A DNA stretch of 64,000 nt. Source: Bradyrhizobium aeschynomenes (GTDB taxonomy: Bacteria > Pseudomonadota > Alphaproteobacteria > Rhizobiales > Xanthobacteraceae). Made by a program: the position numbers and the translations under genes. Positions 1 through 8,647 of this stretch are shown piece after piece. Positions within the stretch are counted from its first letter, which is position 1; every line of letters starts with the position of its first letter. Location of the stretch: NCBI RefSeq assembly GCF_013178945.1, contig NZ_JABFDM010000002.1:62001-126000 (forward strand), written 5' to 3'. The notes under the pieces were generated by a model that was not told where the DNA came from, did no database searches, and worked only from the letters and a program-made list of their open reading frames with translations.

Positions 1-266
1 CACTCGCGAAGTTGTTGCGGCGAAAAAGCCTGGATGGCCGGCGCAAGCCAGGGCGCGGCTTCGCGATAACGCGACAGGAATGCCGCCAGCTCTTCGCTAT
101 GCGTGAGATTGAGGCCCCCTCGCCCCGCCATCAGGAACTTGCGCGCTACCGATGGCATCGCGTCGTAGACGGTGACGCTGGCTCCGCCCTCGGCCAGCAC
201 CTCGGCGGCCATCAGCCCGGCCGGGCCGGCTCCGATGATGGCGATGTTGGGTGCTGCTGAGGACAT
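1..266 (-). CDS. Partial FAD-dependent oxidoreductase (HI0933/TIGR03862-like flavoprotein), N-terminal 88 codons
   Basis: The frame starts at ATG 266 and runs off the left edge. The N-terminus has a dinucleotide-binding Rossmann motif GAGPAG at residues 12-17 for FAD, followed by KFLMAGRGGLNLTHSE (43-58), which is characteristic of the HI0933/BaiN-like flavoprotein group. The substrate is unknown for most of that family. A mobile palindromic repeat separates it from the SDR gene downstream of the gap, so it is probably not part of the valine operon. Only about a fifth of the expected roughly 400 residues is visible. Confidence 0.85.
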   Translation of the reverse strand, partial: MSSAAPNIAIIGAGPAGLMAAEVLAEGGASVTVYDAMPSVARKFLMAGRGGLNLTHSEELAAFLSRYREAAPWLAPAIQAFSPQQLRE

Positions 267-311
267 CGCCCAATCGGGTTCAAAGAGGACGGTAGATCAA
301 CGAAAATGGTC

Positions 312-408
312 GTCATTCCGGGATGCGCCCCTTGGCGCAGGCCCGGAATCCATACTCCCGATCGTGGCTATGGATTCCGGGCTCGCGCTGCGCGCGCCCC
401 GGAATGAC
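312..408. repeat. Paired palindromic repeat, GTCATTCCGGG family, copy 1
   Basis: The element opens with GTCATTCCGGG and closes with CCCCGGAATGAC. In between are two inward-facing GGAATCCATA/TATGGATTCC halves, each able to fold on its own. It lies between the stop of the SDR gene and the flavoprotein start. Near-identical elements lie at about 19.8, 39.1, 40.0 and 43.2 kb, with a half copy at 23.6 kb. Confidence 0.8.
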
Positions 409-415
409 AGCGGGA

Positions 416-1333
416 CTACAGTTTGATCCCCAACCGCGCCGCTGCTTGCGACACATACTTCTGCGTCTGCTCGAACGCGCCCTGCAGCGCGCGCGCCTTC
501 GACATGTCGCTGATCTCTTGGAAGTGCGCGGCCACCGCGTCCGGCGTCCATTCTTCCGGCGGAAGGTTGATGCCCTCGCTCTCCAGGATCTTGATCACCG
601 CGAACGAACCTGCACCGGCGCCCATGATGGTGCGCGTCGGCGCGTCCTCGCTGAGCAGATACTCGACCGCCGGCGTGATCGATTCCGGCTTCATCAGCTG
701 CAGCGCCTGTGGCGGCAGCAGTTCCTCGGTCATGCGGGTGGCCGCGGTGGGCGAGATGATGTTGACGCGGATGTTGGTCTTGCGGCCCTCTTCCGCCAGC
801 ACGTTCATCAAACCGACCATGCCGGTCTTCGCCGCGCCGTAATTGGCCTGGCCGAAATTGCCGAACAGACCTGACGACGAGGTCGTCAGCACGATGCGGC
901 CGTAGTTGCGCTCGCGCATGCCGTTCCACACCGCCTTGCAGCAGTAGAAGCTGCCGACGAGATGCACGTCCAGCACCTTGGCAAAATCGGCGACCTCCAT
1001 CTTTCCGAACGACTTGTCTCTGAGGATGCCGGCATTGGCGCACATGATGTCGACGCTGCCCCATTCCTTGGTGGCGCGCTCGACCATCGCGGTGACCTGC
1101 TCGAAATTCGAGACGTCGGCACCGTCGGCCATGGCGGTGCCGCCCGCCTTGCGAATCTCCTCGACCACGGTCTCGGCCGCGGTCATCGAGCCGCCGGTGC
1201 CGTCGCGGGCGCCGCCGAAATCATTGACCACGACCTTGGCGCCGCGGCTAGCCAGTCCCAGCGCATGCGCGCGTCCGAGCCCATTGCCTGCGCCGGTGAC
1301 GATGGCGACACGTCCGTCGAATCTGATTGCCAT
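416..1333 (-). CDS. SDR family oxidoreductase, 3-hydroxyacyl-CoA dehydrogenase-like (305 aa)
   Basis: This is a classical short-chain dehydrogenase with cofactor motif TGAGNGLG (13-20), NAG (100-102), a Ser cluster near 152-154 and the catalytic Tyr165-x3-Lys169. The VNDFGGARDG stretch after beta-2 and the overall sequence resemble the (3R)-hydroxyacyl-CoA dehydrogenase domain of peroxisomal multifunctional enzyme type 2 (HSD17B4). A 3-hydroxyacyl-CoA substrate is therefore inferred. The ATG at 1333 is chosen because upstream codons translate a palindromic repeat. It follows a MaoC hydratase and acyl-CoA synthetase on the same strand, which would supply hydration and activation steps. Confidence 0.88.
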   Translation of the reverse strand: MAIRFDGRVAIVTGAGNGLGRAHALGLASRGAKVVVNDFGGARDGTGGSMTAAETVVEEIRKAGGTAMADGADVSNFEQVTAMVERATKEWGSVDIMCANAGILRDKSFGKMEVADFAKVLDVHLVGSFYCCKAVWNGMRERNYGRIVLTTSSSGLFGNFGQANYGAAKTGMVGLMNVLAEEGRKTNIRVNIISPTAATRMTEELLPPQALQLMKPESITPAVEYLLSEDAPTRTIMGAGAGSFAVIKILESEGINLPPEEWTPDAVAAHFQEISDMSKARALQGAFEQTQKYVSQAAARLGIKL

Positions 1334-1360
1334 GATGTTCTGCCCTGCGATTTTCAGCTC

Positions 1361-1445
1361 GTCATGCCCGGGCTCGACCCGGGCATCCATCCACTTCGAA
1401 AGACTCTCGATCTGGATGGATCGCCGGGTCAAGCCCGGCGATGAC
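1361..1445. repeat. Palindromic repeat, GTCATGCCCGGG family
   Basis: GTCATGCCCGGGCTCGACCC at the left is mirrored by GGGTCAAGCCCGGCGATGAC at the right, with ATCCATCCA/TGGATGGAT between them. It is a mobile intergenic palindrome lying between maoC and the SDR gene. An upstream GTG start for the SDR would read through it, which argues against that start. Confidence 0.7.
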
Positions 1446-1469
1446 GAGGTTGGGTTGTGACGAAGAGTG

Positions 1470-1946
1470 TTAGTCCAGATAGATGAGACCGATCCAGTCG
1501 GCGACAAGCGCCGGCTTGTCCTCACCCTCGATCTCGACCGTGACGTTGGTGCGCGACTGCAATTCTTTCGGTTTGCGCAGAGTGGCTTCAGACAGCACGA
1601 AACGGCCGCGCACGCGTTTCCCGGATTTCACCGGCGAGACGAAGCGCAGCTTGTCGAAGCCGTAGTTCACGCCCATCGCGGTGCCCTCGATCGCCGGCAT
1701 GACCTCGTAGGACATCACCGACAGCAGCGACATGGTGAGAAAGCCGTGCGCGATCGTGGTGCCGAACGGCGTCGCCTTGGCCGCTTCCGGATCGACATGG
1801 ATGAACTGGTGATCCTCGATCACGTCGGCATAAAGATCGATCCGCTTCTGATCGAGCACGTGCCATGACGACACGCCGATCTCCTGGCCGACCAGGGCCT
1901 GATAGGCTTCAAGCGAAATTGGCGGCTTCTTCCAGATCTTGTTCAT
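1470..1946 (-). CDS. MaoC-like (R)-specific enoyl-CoA hydratase (158 aa)
   Basis: This is a single hot-dog domain protein. The R-hydratase active-site loop is visible as Asp45, His46 and His50 in EDHQFIHVD, followed by PFGTTIAHGF. Such enzymes hydrate trans-2-enoyl-CoA to (3R)-hydroxyacyl-CoA. The gene begins 6 nt after the acyl-CoA synthetase stop and precedes a hydroxyacyl-CoA dehydrogenase-like SDR, a consistent activation-hydration-oxidation order. Family length is about 150 residues, so it is complete. The physiological substrate is not evident. Confidence 0.9.
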   Translation of the reverse strand: MNKIWKKPPISLEAYQALVGQEIGVSSWHVLDQKRIDLYADVIEDHQFIHVDPEAAKATPFGTTIAHGFLTMSLLSVMSYEVMPAIEGTAMGVNYGFDKLRFVSPVKSGKRVRGRFVLSEATLRKPKELQSRTNVTVEIEGEDKPALVADWIGLIYLD

Positions 1947-1952
1947 GCGTTG

Positions 1953-3680
1953 CTACACCTCGTGCCCGGACGGCCGCGTCTTCAGCTCCGGGAAATCCTC
2001 TTCCTTGAACTCCGTGCCGCGCAGATGATCCGTGCGGTTGTCATCGTGCTCCAGCCGCCGCAGTTGCACGCGGCGGATTTTTCCGGAGATCGTCTTCGGC
2101 AGCTCGCTGACGAGTTCGAGCCGGCGGATGCGCTTGAATGGCGCCAGACGCGCCTGCAAATGCTCGAAGATCGACAACGCCGTCGCGCGCGAGCGCTCGG
2201 CGCCGGCTGTCAGCAGCACGTAGGCCTTCGGAATCGCGAGCCGGATGGGATCCGGGCTCGGCACCACCGCAGCCTCGGCCACCGCCTCATGCTCCAGCAG
2301 CACGCTCTCCAGCTCGAACGGCGAGATCCGATAGTCGGAGGATTTGAACACGTCGTCGGAGCGGCCGACGAAGGTGAGATAACCGTCCTCGTCCTGGAAC
2401 ACGGCGTCGCCGGTGCGATAGCGCGCACCGTCGGCACCGGAGAGCTTGCCGTCGTCGCCCTGATAGCCTTGCATCAGGCCGGCCGGACGCTCACCCGTCA
2501 GCGCCAAGGTGATCTCGCCTTCGCTCGCGAGATTGCCGTCGATGTCGGCGACCTCGACGCGGTAGCCCGGCAACGGCCGGCCCATGGAGCCAATTTTCAG
2601 TTTCTGACCCGGCGAATTGCCGCAGATCGCGGCGGTCTCGGTCTGGCCGTAGCCATCGCGGATCGTCAGTCCCCAGGCGGCGCGGACCTGGTCGATCACT
2701 TCCGGGTTGAGCGGCTCGCCGGCACCGCAAGCCTCTCGCAGGCTCACCTTGAAGTCGGCGAGATGCTCTTGGATGAACAGCCGCCACACCGTCGGCGGCG
2801 CGCACAAGGTCGTGACGCCGCAGCGCTTGATGATCGCCAGCAGCCCCTTGGCGTCGAAGCGCGGCTGGTTGACGACGAACACGGTGGCGCCGGCATTCCA
2901 CGGCGAGAAGAAGCAGCTCCAGGCGTGCTTGGCCCAGCCCGGCGAGGAGATGTTGAGATGCACGTCGCCCGGCTGCAGGCCGAGCCAGTACATCGTCGAG
3001 AGATGGCCGACCGGGTAGCTGCGATGGCTGTGCCGCACCAGCTTCGGCTTGGCCGTGGTACCTGATGTGAAATACAGCAGCATCGGATCATTGGGCTGGG
3101 TCGGTCCATCCGGCGTGAACGCCTCGGCGGCCTCGGCGGCCTGCTCGAACGGCAGCCAACCGGCTGATGTCGTCGTCCCCACGACAATGCGGACGAGATC
3201 ATCCGCGCCGAGATCGGCGAACTTCGCGACCTGATCCTGCGCGGCGACCACAGCTTTGGCGCGGCCGCGCTCGAGGCGGTCGCGCAGCTCGTCGGTGGTC
3301 AGCAGCGTCGTCGCGGGAATCACGACCACGCCGAGCTTCATCGCGGCCAACATCGTCTCCCACAGCGGCACGACATTGCCGAGCAGCAGCAGCAGATGAT
3401 CGCCGCGCTTCAAGCCTTTCGCGCGTAGGAAGTTGGCGACCTGGTTGGAGCGGCGCGACAGCGCGGCAAAGGACAGCTTTGTCTGACGGTCCTGCGCGGC
3501 ATCGAAGATCCATAGCGCCGTGCGCTCGCGACTCTCCGGATCGGAGGCGAGCTCGGCATCGAACCAGTCGAGCGCCCAGTTGAACGGCACCGGATCGGGC
3601 CAGCGAAAGCCCTTCACCGCCGCGTCGTAGTCGGTGCGATGCGCCAGCAGAAACGCGCGTGCGTCCTTGAATGTCGTCAT
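1953..3680 (-). CDS. AMP-forming acyl-CoA synthetase (575 aa)
   Basis: This member of the ANL superfamily activates a carboxylic acid to acyl-AMP and then acyl-CoA. The phosphate-binding motif YFTSGTTAKPK is at 203-213. The DGYGQTET motif, the RTGD segment, GRSDDVFKSSDYRI and a C-terminal KTISGKIRR Lys motif are all present. The sequence most resembles medium-chain/benzoate-type (ACSM-like) synthetases. The ATG at 3680 overlaps the mmsB stop by one base (TGATG), indicating translational coupling. A longer upstream frame only reads mmsB out of phase. Substrate is undefined, probably a short or branched acid given the neighbours. Confidence 0.92.
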   Translation of the reverse strand: MTTFKDARAFLLAHRTDYDAAVKGFRWPDPVPFNWALDWFDAELASDPESRERTALWIFDAAQDRQTKLSFAALSRRSNQVANFLRAKGLKRGDHLLLLLGNVVPLWETMLAAMKLGVVVIPATTLLTTDELRDRLERGRAKAVVAAQDQVAKFADLGADDLVRIVVGTTTSAGWLPFEQAAEAAEAFTPDGPTQPNDPMLLYFTSGTTAKPKLVRHSHRSYPVGHLSTMYWLGLQPGDVHLNISSPGWAKHAWSCFFSPWNAGATVFVVNQPRFDAKGLLAIIKRCGVTTLCAPPTVWRLFIQEHLADFKVSLREACGAGEPLNPEVIDQVRAAWGLTIRDGYGQTETAAICGNSPGQKLKIGSMGRPLPGYRVEVADIDGNLASEGEITLALTGERPAGLMQGYQGDDGKLSGADGARYRTGDAVFQDEDGYLTFVGRSDDVFKSSDYRISPFELESVLLEHEAVAEAAVVPSPDPIRLAIPKAYVLLTAGAERSRATALSIFEHLQARLAPFKRIRRLELVSELPKTISGKIRRVQLRRLEHDDNRTDHLRGTEFKEEDFPELKTRPSGHEV

Positions 3681-4570
3681 CAATTGGTCCCGGCGAGCTT
3701 GCGGACGTGCTGAATGATCCCTGAGAAATCGACGCCGCCATGGCCGGCGGCGTCGAACGCCTTGTAGATCTCCTGCGCGTGCTGGCCGAGCGGCGTCGCC
3801 GCGCCGGCCGTCTTGGCCGCATCCTGCGACAGCGTGAGATCCTTCAGCATCAGCGCGGTGGCAAAGCCCGGCTTGTAGTCGTTGTTGGCAGGCGAAGCCG
3901 GCACCGGTCCGGGCACCGGGCAATAGGACGTCAGCGACCAGCATTGGCCCGACGAGGTCGAGGCGACGTCGAACAGCGCCTGATGCGACAGGCCGAGCTT
4001 CTCGCCCAGCGCAAAAGCCTCGCCGACTGCGATCATGGAGATGCCGAGGATCATGTTGTTGCAGATCTTGGCCGCCTGCCCCGCACCTGCGCCGCCGCAG
4101 TGGACGATCTTCTTGCCCATCTTTTCAAGGATCGGTTTGGCCGCGGCGAACGCGCCCTCCTCGCCGCCACACATGAAGGTGAGCGTCGCAGCCTTGGCGC
4201 CGCCCGTGCCGCCGGACACCGGCGCATCCACAGCCGCAATGCCATGCTTGGCCGCCAGCGCATGTGCAGCACGCGCGCTCCCGACGTCGATGGTCGAGGA
4301 ATCGATGATCAAGGCACCCGTCGCCATCGCGGGCACGACGTCGTTCCAAACCGCGAGCACGTGCTTGCCGGCCGGCAGCATGGTGACGACAGCGTCAGCG
4401 CCCGTCACGGCCGCGACGGCGCTGTCGGCGATCTCTGCACCATCGTCCTTGGCCTGCGCGCACGACGCCTCGACCAGGTCGAACGCGACCACCTTGTGGC
4501 CGGCCTTGACGAGATTGGCCGCCATCGGACCGCCCATGTTGCCGAGGCCGATGAATGCGATCGTTGCCAT
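3680..4570 (-). CDS. mmsB: 3-hydroxyisobutyrate dehydrogenase
   Basis: It oxidises 3-hydroxyisobutyrate to methylmalonate semialdehyde with NAD+ in valine catabolism. The NAD motif GLGNMG is at 8-13, the substrate-binding DAPVSGGTGGA at 115-125, and catalytic Lys168 with Asn172 sit in AAKICNNM. At 296 aa it has the usual family length. A GGGGAGA ribosome site lies about 9 nt upstream of the ATG. It lies directly downstream of the 3-hydroxyisobutyryl-CoA hydrolase that makes its substrate, which strongly supports the assignment. Confidence 0.95.
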   Translation of the reverse strand: MATIAFIGLGNMGGPMAANLVKAGHKVVAFDLVEASCAQAKDDGAEIADSAVAAVTGADAVVTMLPAGKHVLAVWNDVVPAMATGALIIDSSTIDVGSARAAHALAAKHGIAAVDAPVSGGTGGAKAATLTFMCGGEEGAFAAAKPILEKMGKKIVHCGGAGAGQAAKICNNMILGISMIAVGEAFALGEKLGLSHQALFDVASTSSGQCWSLTSYCPVPGPVPASPANNDYKPGFATALMLKDLTLSQDAAKTAGAATPLGQHAQEIYKAFDAAGHGGVDFSGIIQHVRKLAGTN

Positions 4571-4597
4571 GGTTCGTTATCTCCCCTCGACTGCTTG

Positions 4598-5674
4598 TTA
4601 TCTCGTTTGCGGAAATATCAGCTCGTCCGCGCCGATCTCGGCGAAATACGGCGCCAGCATCTCCGGCGTCACCTGATCGACATCCGGCGGCGACCATTTT
4701 GGATTGCGGTCCTTGTCGATGATCGCGGCACGCACGCCCTCGCGAAAATCGTCACTGCGGAAGACTTCGAGCGCCGCCCGATACTCGCGCACCAGACACT
4801 CCTGCAGCGATGTCGCTCCGCGCGCCAGCCGCAGCAGCTTGAGCGTCACCACCATGCCGCGCGGCGACTTCTCTTTCAACGTCTTCAGAGTCGACGACGC
4901 AAGCTCGGAGCCATCGGCTTCAAGCGCCGCAAAGATATCGTGCATGTTATCGTGGGCGAACCATGCGTCGATCTTCGCCTGCCGCGCAGCGACAGGCCCG
5001 GCGGTCTCACCCGCGGCAAAGCCTGCGATCAGCCGATCGATCTCGACCGAGAGCGTGCCCGGCCTGACCTTGGTCAGGACCTCACGCAGCGCCGACCATT
5101 GCTCCGTTGGCACCACCGCGTCCGCAAAGCGCGCGTGGATCGCGTCGGGACCATTCATGGTCTGCCCGGTCAAACCGAAATAGGCGCCGAGTTCGCCCGG
5201 CGCGCGCGACAACAGCCAGGTGCCGCCGACGTCTGGAAAGAAACCGAGGCCGACCTCGGGCATCGCGAGCTTGGTCTTCTCGGTCACGATGCGGTGACGG
5301 CCATGCGCCGACAAGCCGACACCGCCGCCCATGACGAGGCCATCCATGTACGCGATGTAGGGCTTCGGGAACGCCGCAATGCGCGCGTTCATGATGTATT
5401 CCTGGCGCCAAAACACTTTTCCGAGGTCGCCATTCACCTTCGAGCTCTCATAAAGCCCGCGAATGTCTCCGCCAGCGCAAAGCCCGCGCTCGCCCGCGCC
5501 TTCCAGCACGACAACCGCGACCGCAGGATCGGCCTCGAATTGATCGAGCGCCGCGTCGATGCCCATCGACATCTCCAGCGTCATCGCGTTGATCGCCTTC
5601 GGGCGATTCAGCCGGATGATGCCGGCCGAGCCTTCGCGGCAAACGATCAGGTCGCCTTCGAGCACCTCGCTCAT
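4598..5674 (-). CDS. 3-hydroxyisobutyryl-CoA hydrolase (enoyl-CoA hydratase/isomerase fold, 358 aa)
   Basis: The crotonase fold is extended to 358 aa, as in HIBCH enzymes. The oxyanion-hole segment CAGGDIR is at 66-72, the glycine-rich GGGVGLSAHG at 117-126, and catalytic Glu140 and Asp148 sit in MPEVGLGFFPDVGG. It releases free 3-hydroxyisobutyrate from its CoA ester in valine breakdown. Its start overlaps the dehydrogenase stop by 4 nt (ATGA), and mmsB follows 27 nt later. This is the classical isobutyryl-CoA to 3-hydroxyisobutyrate order, with the enoyl-CoA hydration step supplied elsewhere. Confidence 0.93.
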   Translation of the reverse strand: MSEVLEGDLIVCREGSAGIIRLNRPKAINAMTLEMSMGIDAALDQFEADPAVAVVVLEGAGERGLCAGGDIRGLYESSKVNGDLGKVFWRQEYIMNARIAAFPKPYIAYMDGLVMGGGVGLSAHGRHRIVTEKTKLAMPEVGLGFFPDVGGTWLLSRAPGELGAYFGLTGQTMNGPDAIHARFADAVVPTEQWSALREVLTKVRPGTLSVEIDRLIAGFAAGETAGPVAARQAKIDAWFAHDNMHDIFAALEADGSELASSTLKTLKEKSPRGMVVTLKLLRLARGATSLQECLVREYRAALEVFRSDDFREGVRAAIIDKDRNPKWSPPDVDQVTPEMLAPYFAEIGADELIFPQTR

Positions 5675-6816
5675 CGCGCGCCCTCGATCAGCTTGCGTGA
5701 CACGATCAGGCGCATGATCTCGTTGGTGCCTTCGAGAATTTGGTGCACGCGCAGATCACGGACGATCTTCTCGATGCCGTATTCGCTGAGGTAGCCGTAG
5801 CCGCCATGCAGCTGCAGCGCCTGGTTGGCCACCTCGAAGCCGACATCGGTGCCGAAGCGTTTGGCCATCGCGCACAGCATGGTCGCATCCGGATCCTTCC
5901 GATCGAGCGCCGCCGCTGCTCGCCACAGGAACGTCCGCGCCGCCTCGAGTTCAATCGCCATGTCGGCGATGCGGAATTGCAGCGCCTGGAATTCATCGAG
6001 CCGCTTGCCGAACGCCTTGCGCTCTTTGGTGTAGGCCAGCGTCTTGTCGAGCGCCGCCTGCGCGCCGCCGAGCGAGCACGCCGCAATGTTGAGGCGGCCG
6101 CCGTCGAGCCCGGCCATCGCGATCTTGAATCCGATACCCTCCTCGCCGAGCCGGTTGGCCACGGGCACGCGCGCATTCTCGAAGATCACGGCGCGAGTCG
6201 GCTGCGCGTTCCAGCCCATCTTGCGCTCATTGGCGCCGAACGACACGCCGGGGGTCTTGGCGTCGATCACGAGAGTCGAGATGCCGCCGGGGCCATCGGC
6301 GCCCGTGCGCACCATCGCTACGAGAATGTCGGTGGCTCCGGCGCCGGAGATGAACTGCTTCTGGCCGTTGAGCACGTAGTCGTCGCCATCGCGTACCGCG
6401 CGGGTGCGCAGCGCGGCGGCGTCCGAACCGGCGCCCGGCTCGGTCAGGCAATAGCTCGCGATGAGGTCCATCGGACAGAGCTTCGGCAGATAGTCCTGCC
6501 GCTGCGCCTCGGTGCCGAAGGTGTCGATCATCCACGACGCCATGTTGTGGATGGAGATGAAGGCCGACACCGTCGGGCAACCGGTCGCCAGCGCCTCGAA
6601 GATCAGTGCTGCATCAAGGCGCGAGAGGCCGGAGCCGCCGACATCGTCGCGGATGTAGATGCCGCCCATGCCGAGGGCCGCCGCCTCGCGCATGACGTCG
6701 ACAGGAAAATGCTTCTCCTCGTCCCAGCGTAGCGCATGCGGGGCGATCTTCTCGGCCGCAAAGGCGCACGCCATGTCGCGCACCGCGATCTGATCCTCAT
6801 CGAGAGCGAACTGCAT
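5671..6816 (-). CDS. Acyl-CoA dehydrogenase, probably isobutyryl-CoA dehydrogenase (381 aa)
   Basis: This FAD flavoenzyme catalyses alpha,beta-dehydrogenation of an acyl-CoA. The SCAD-type catalytic Glu is Glu362 in LEGTNEIMR. The alternative IVD-type Glu position reads GLDGGRL and lacks Glu. YCLTEPGAGSDAA and the LHGGYGYLSEYGIEK segment match the family. Position between mmsA and the HIBCH-like hydrolase supports an isobutyryl-CoA substrate (inference). The start has GGAGAACGA just upstream, and the stop overlaps the next gene by 4 nt. Confidence 0.92.
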   Translation of the reverse strand: MQFALDEDQIAVRDMACAFAAEKIAPHALRWDEEKHFPVDVMREAAALGMGGIYIRDDVGGSGLSRLDAALIFEALATGCPTVSAFISIHNMASWMIDTFGTEAQRQDYLPKLCPMDLIASYCLTEPGAGSDAAALRTRAVRDGDDYVLNGQKQFISGAGATDILVAMVRTGADGPGGISTLVIDAKTPGVSFGANERKMGWNAQPTRAVIFENARVPVANRLGEEGIGFKIAMAGLDGGRLNIAACSLGGAQAALDKTLAYTKERKAFGKRLDEFQALQFRIADMAIELEAARTFLWRAAAALDRKDPDATMLCAMAKRFGTDVGFEVANQALQLHGGYGYLSEYGIEKIVRDLRVHQILEGTNEIMRLIVSRKLIEGAR

Positions 6817-6866
6817 TCGTTCTCCGCGTTTCCAAGTTTTTGTTCGTTGACGTGTCCTCGGCCCTC

Positions 6867-6951
6867 GTCATTGCGAGGAGCGAAGCGACGAAGCAATCCA
6901 GACTTATGGACGACGCCCTGGGTTGGGTTGCGTCGCTTCGCTCGCAATGAC
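6867..6951. repeat. Palindromic repeat, GTCATTGCGAG family, copy 1
   Basis: GTCATTGCGAGGAGCGAAGC is mirrored by GCTTCGCTCGCAATGAC at the other end, with GAAGCAATCCAG after the left arm. It sits between mmsA and the dehydrogenase gene, next to the mmsA terminator. A second copy is at about 32.97-33.05 kb. Confidence 0.75.
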
Positions 6952-6979
6952 GAAAATGGGAGCCGTCATCGGCTCCCAT
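6951..6979 (-). terminator. Rho-independent terminator after mmsA
   Basis: Nine-base arms ATGGGAGCC and GGCTCCCAT with a 6-nt loop lie immediately downstream of the mmsA stop. They are followed on the minus strand by TTTTCG. This would separate mmsA from the dehydrogenase-led operon, perhaps only partially. Confidence 0.7.
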
Positions 6980-6985
6980 ATGTCG

Positions 6986-8482
6986 TCACTTCATCAGCGG
7001 GATCGAGAATTCCGCGCCTTCCTTGACGCCCGACGGCCAGCGCGAGGTCACGGTCTTGGTCTTGGTATAGAAGCGGATCGAATCCGGACCGTGCTGGTTG
7101 AGATCGCCGAAGCCGGACTTCTTCCAGCCGCCGAAGGTGTAGTAGGCGATCGGCACCGGGATCGGCACGTTGATGCCGACCATGCCGACATTGACCTTGG
7201 CCGCGAAGTCGCGCGCCGCGTCGCCGTCGCGGGTGAAGATCGCAACGCCGTTGCCGTAATCATGCTCCGACGGCAGCGTCAGTGCTTCGGCGTAATCCTT
7301 CGCGCGCACGACCGAGAGCACCGGGCCGAAGATCTCTTCCTTGTAGATCCGCATGTCCTTGGTGACGTTGTCGAACAGACAGCCGCCCATGTAGAAGCCG
7401 TTCTCGTAGCCCTGCATCTTGAAGCCGCGGCCGTCGACGGCGAGCGTCGCGCCTTCCTTGACGCCGATGTCGACATAGTTCTTCACGCGCTCGACTGCCT
7501 CGCGGGTCACCAGCGGGCCGAAATCGGCCGACGGATCGACCGAGGTGCCGATCTTCAAGGCCTCGACGCGCGGGACGAGCTTCTCCATCAGCCGGTCGGC
7601 CGTCGTCTTGCCGACGGGCACCGCAACCGACACCGCCATGCAGCGCTCGCCGGCCGAGCCGTAGCCGGCGCCGATCAGTGCATCGACCGCCTGGTCGAGG
7701 TCGGCGTCGGGCATGATGATAGCGTGGTTCTTGGCGCCGCCGAAGCACTGGCAGCGTTTGCCGTGGGCAGCGGCGCGCTCATAGATGTACTGCGCAATCG
7801 GCGACGAGCCGACGAAGCCCACCGCCATGATATCGGGATCCTCCAGGATGGCGTCGACCGCCTCCTTGTCGCCGTTGACGACGTTGAGAATGCCCGGCGG
7901 CAGGCCGGCCTCGATCATCAGCTCGGCGAGCTTCATCGGCACGCCCGGGTCACGCTCGCTCGGCTTGAGGATGAAGGCATTGCCGCAGGCGATGGCGGGG
8001 GCGAACTTCCACATCGGAATCATCGCCGGGAAATTGAACGGCGTGATGCCGGCAACGACACCGAGCGGCTGGCGCATCGAATAGATGTCGATGCCGGGGC
8101 CGGCGCCTTCGGTGTACTCGCCCTTCATCAGGTGCGGAATGCCGCAGGCGAACTCGACCACTTCGAGGCCGCGCTGGATGTCGCCCTTGGCGTCCGGAAT
8201 GGTCTTGCCGTGCTCGCGCGCCAGCAGTTCGGCAAGTTGGTCATAGTCCCGCTGGGCGAGTTCCAAAAACTTCATCATCACGCGCGCCCGGCGCTGCGGG
8301 TTGGTCGCGGCCCAGGCCGGCTGCGCGGCCTTGGCATTCTCCACGGCGGCCCGGAGCTCGGCGCGCGAGGCCAAGGCGACCTTCGCCTGGACGTCACCGG
8401 TCATCGGCTCGAAGACGTCGGCCGTCCGTCCAGACGTACCTTTGACCTCTTTGCCGCCAATAAAATGACCGATCGAACGCAT
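6986..8482 (-). CDS. mmsA: Methylmalonate-semialdehyde dehydrogenase (acylating)
   Basis: It converts methylmalonate semialdehyde plus CoA and NAD+ to propionyl-CoA, the last step of the valine route. It is 498 aa, the typical length. Asn150 in FNFPAM, the NAD-binding FVGSSPIA (223-230) and nucleophilic Cys281 in SAGERCMA are all visible. The ATG at 8482 is preceded by TGCGGAGGATACCC, a strong ribosome site, so upstream in-frame codons are not used. A TetR gene lies 165 nt upstream on the same strand and may control the block. Confidence 0.96.
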   Translation of the reverse strand: MRSIGHFIGGKEVKGTSGRTADVFEPMTGDVQAKVALASRAELRAAVENAKAAQPAWAATNPQRRARVMMKFLELAQRDYDQLAELLAREHGKTIPDAKGDIQRGLEVVEFACGIPHLMKGEYTEGAGPGIDIYSMRQPLGVVAGITPFNFPAMIPMWKFAPAIACGNAFILKPSERDPGVPMKLAELMIEAGLPPGILNVVNGDKEAVDAILEDPDIMAVGFVGSSPIAQYIYERAAAHGKRCQCFGGAKNHAIIMPDADLDQAVDALIGAGYGSAGERCMAVSVAVPVGKTTADRLMEKLVPRVEALKIGTSVDPSADFGPLVTREAVERVKNYVDIGVKEGATLAVDGRGFKMQGYENGFYMGGCLFDNVTKDMRIYKEEIFGPVLSVVRAKDYAEALTLPSEHDYGNGVAIFTRDGDAARDFAAKVNVGMVGINVPIPVPIAYYTFGGWKKSGFGDLNQHGPDSIRFYTKTKTVTSRWPSGVKEGAEFSIPLMK

Positions 8483-8647
8483 GGGTATCCTCCGCAAGGG
8501 GTAAGCAGTGCCGATTTGGCCGGCATCTTGCAGTCTTTGCGGCGTTTGGGAAGGGTCTAAGCGCTGATCGGCGCTGCGAAAATGCCGCCCCTTCACTTCC
8601 CCGTCAAACGCGCGCTCGGACGCGGCGCGCCCCCGCGGGCCACAGGC

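Noticed and set aside
3681..3944. N-terminal extension of the acyl-CoA synthetase by 88 codons
   Set aside because: The extra sequence lies wholly inside mmsB in another frame, while ATG 3680 overlaps the mmsB stop in a typical TGATG coupling.
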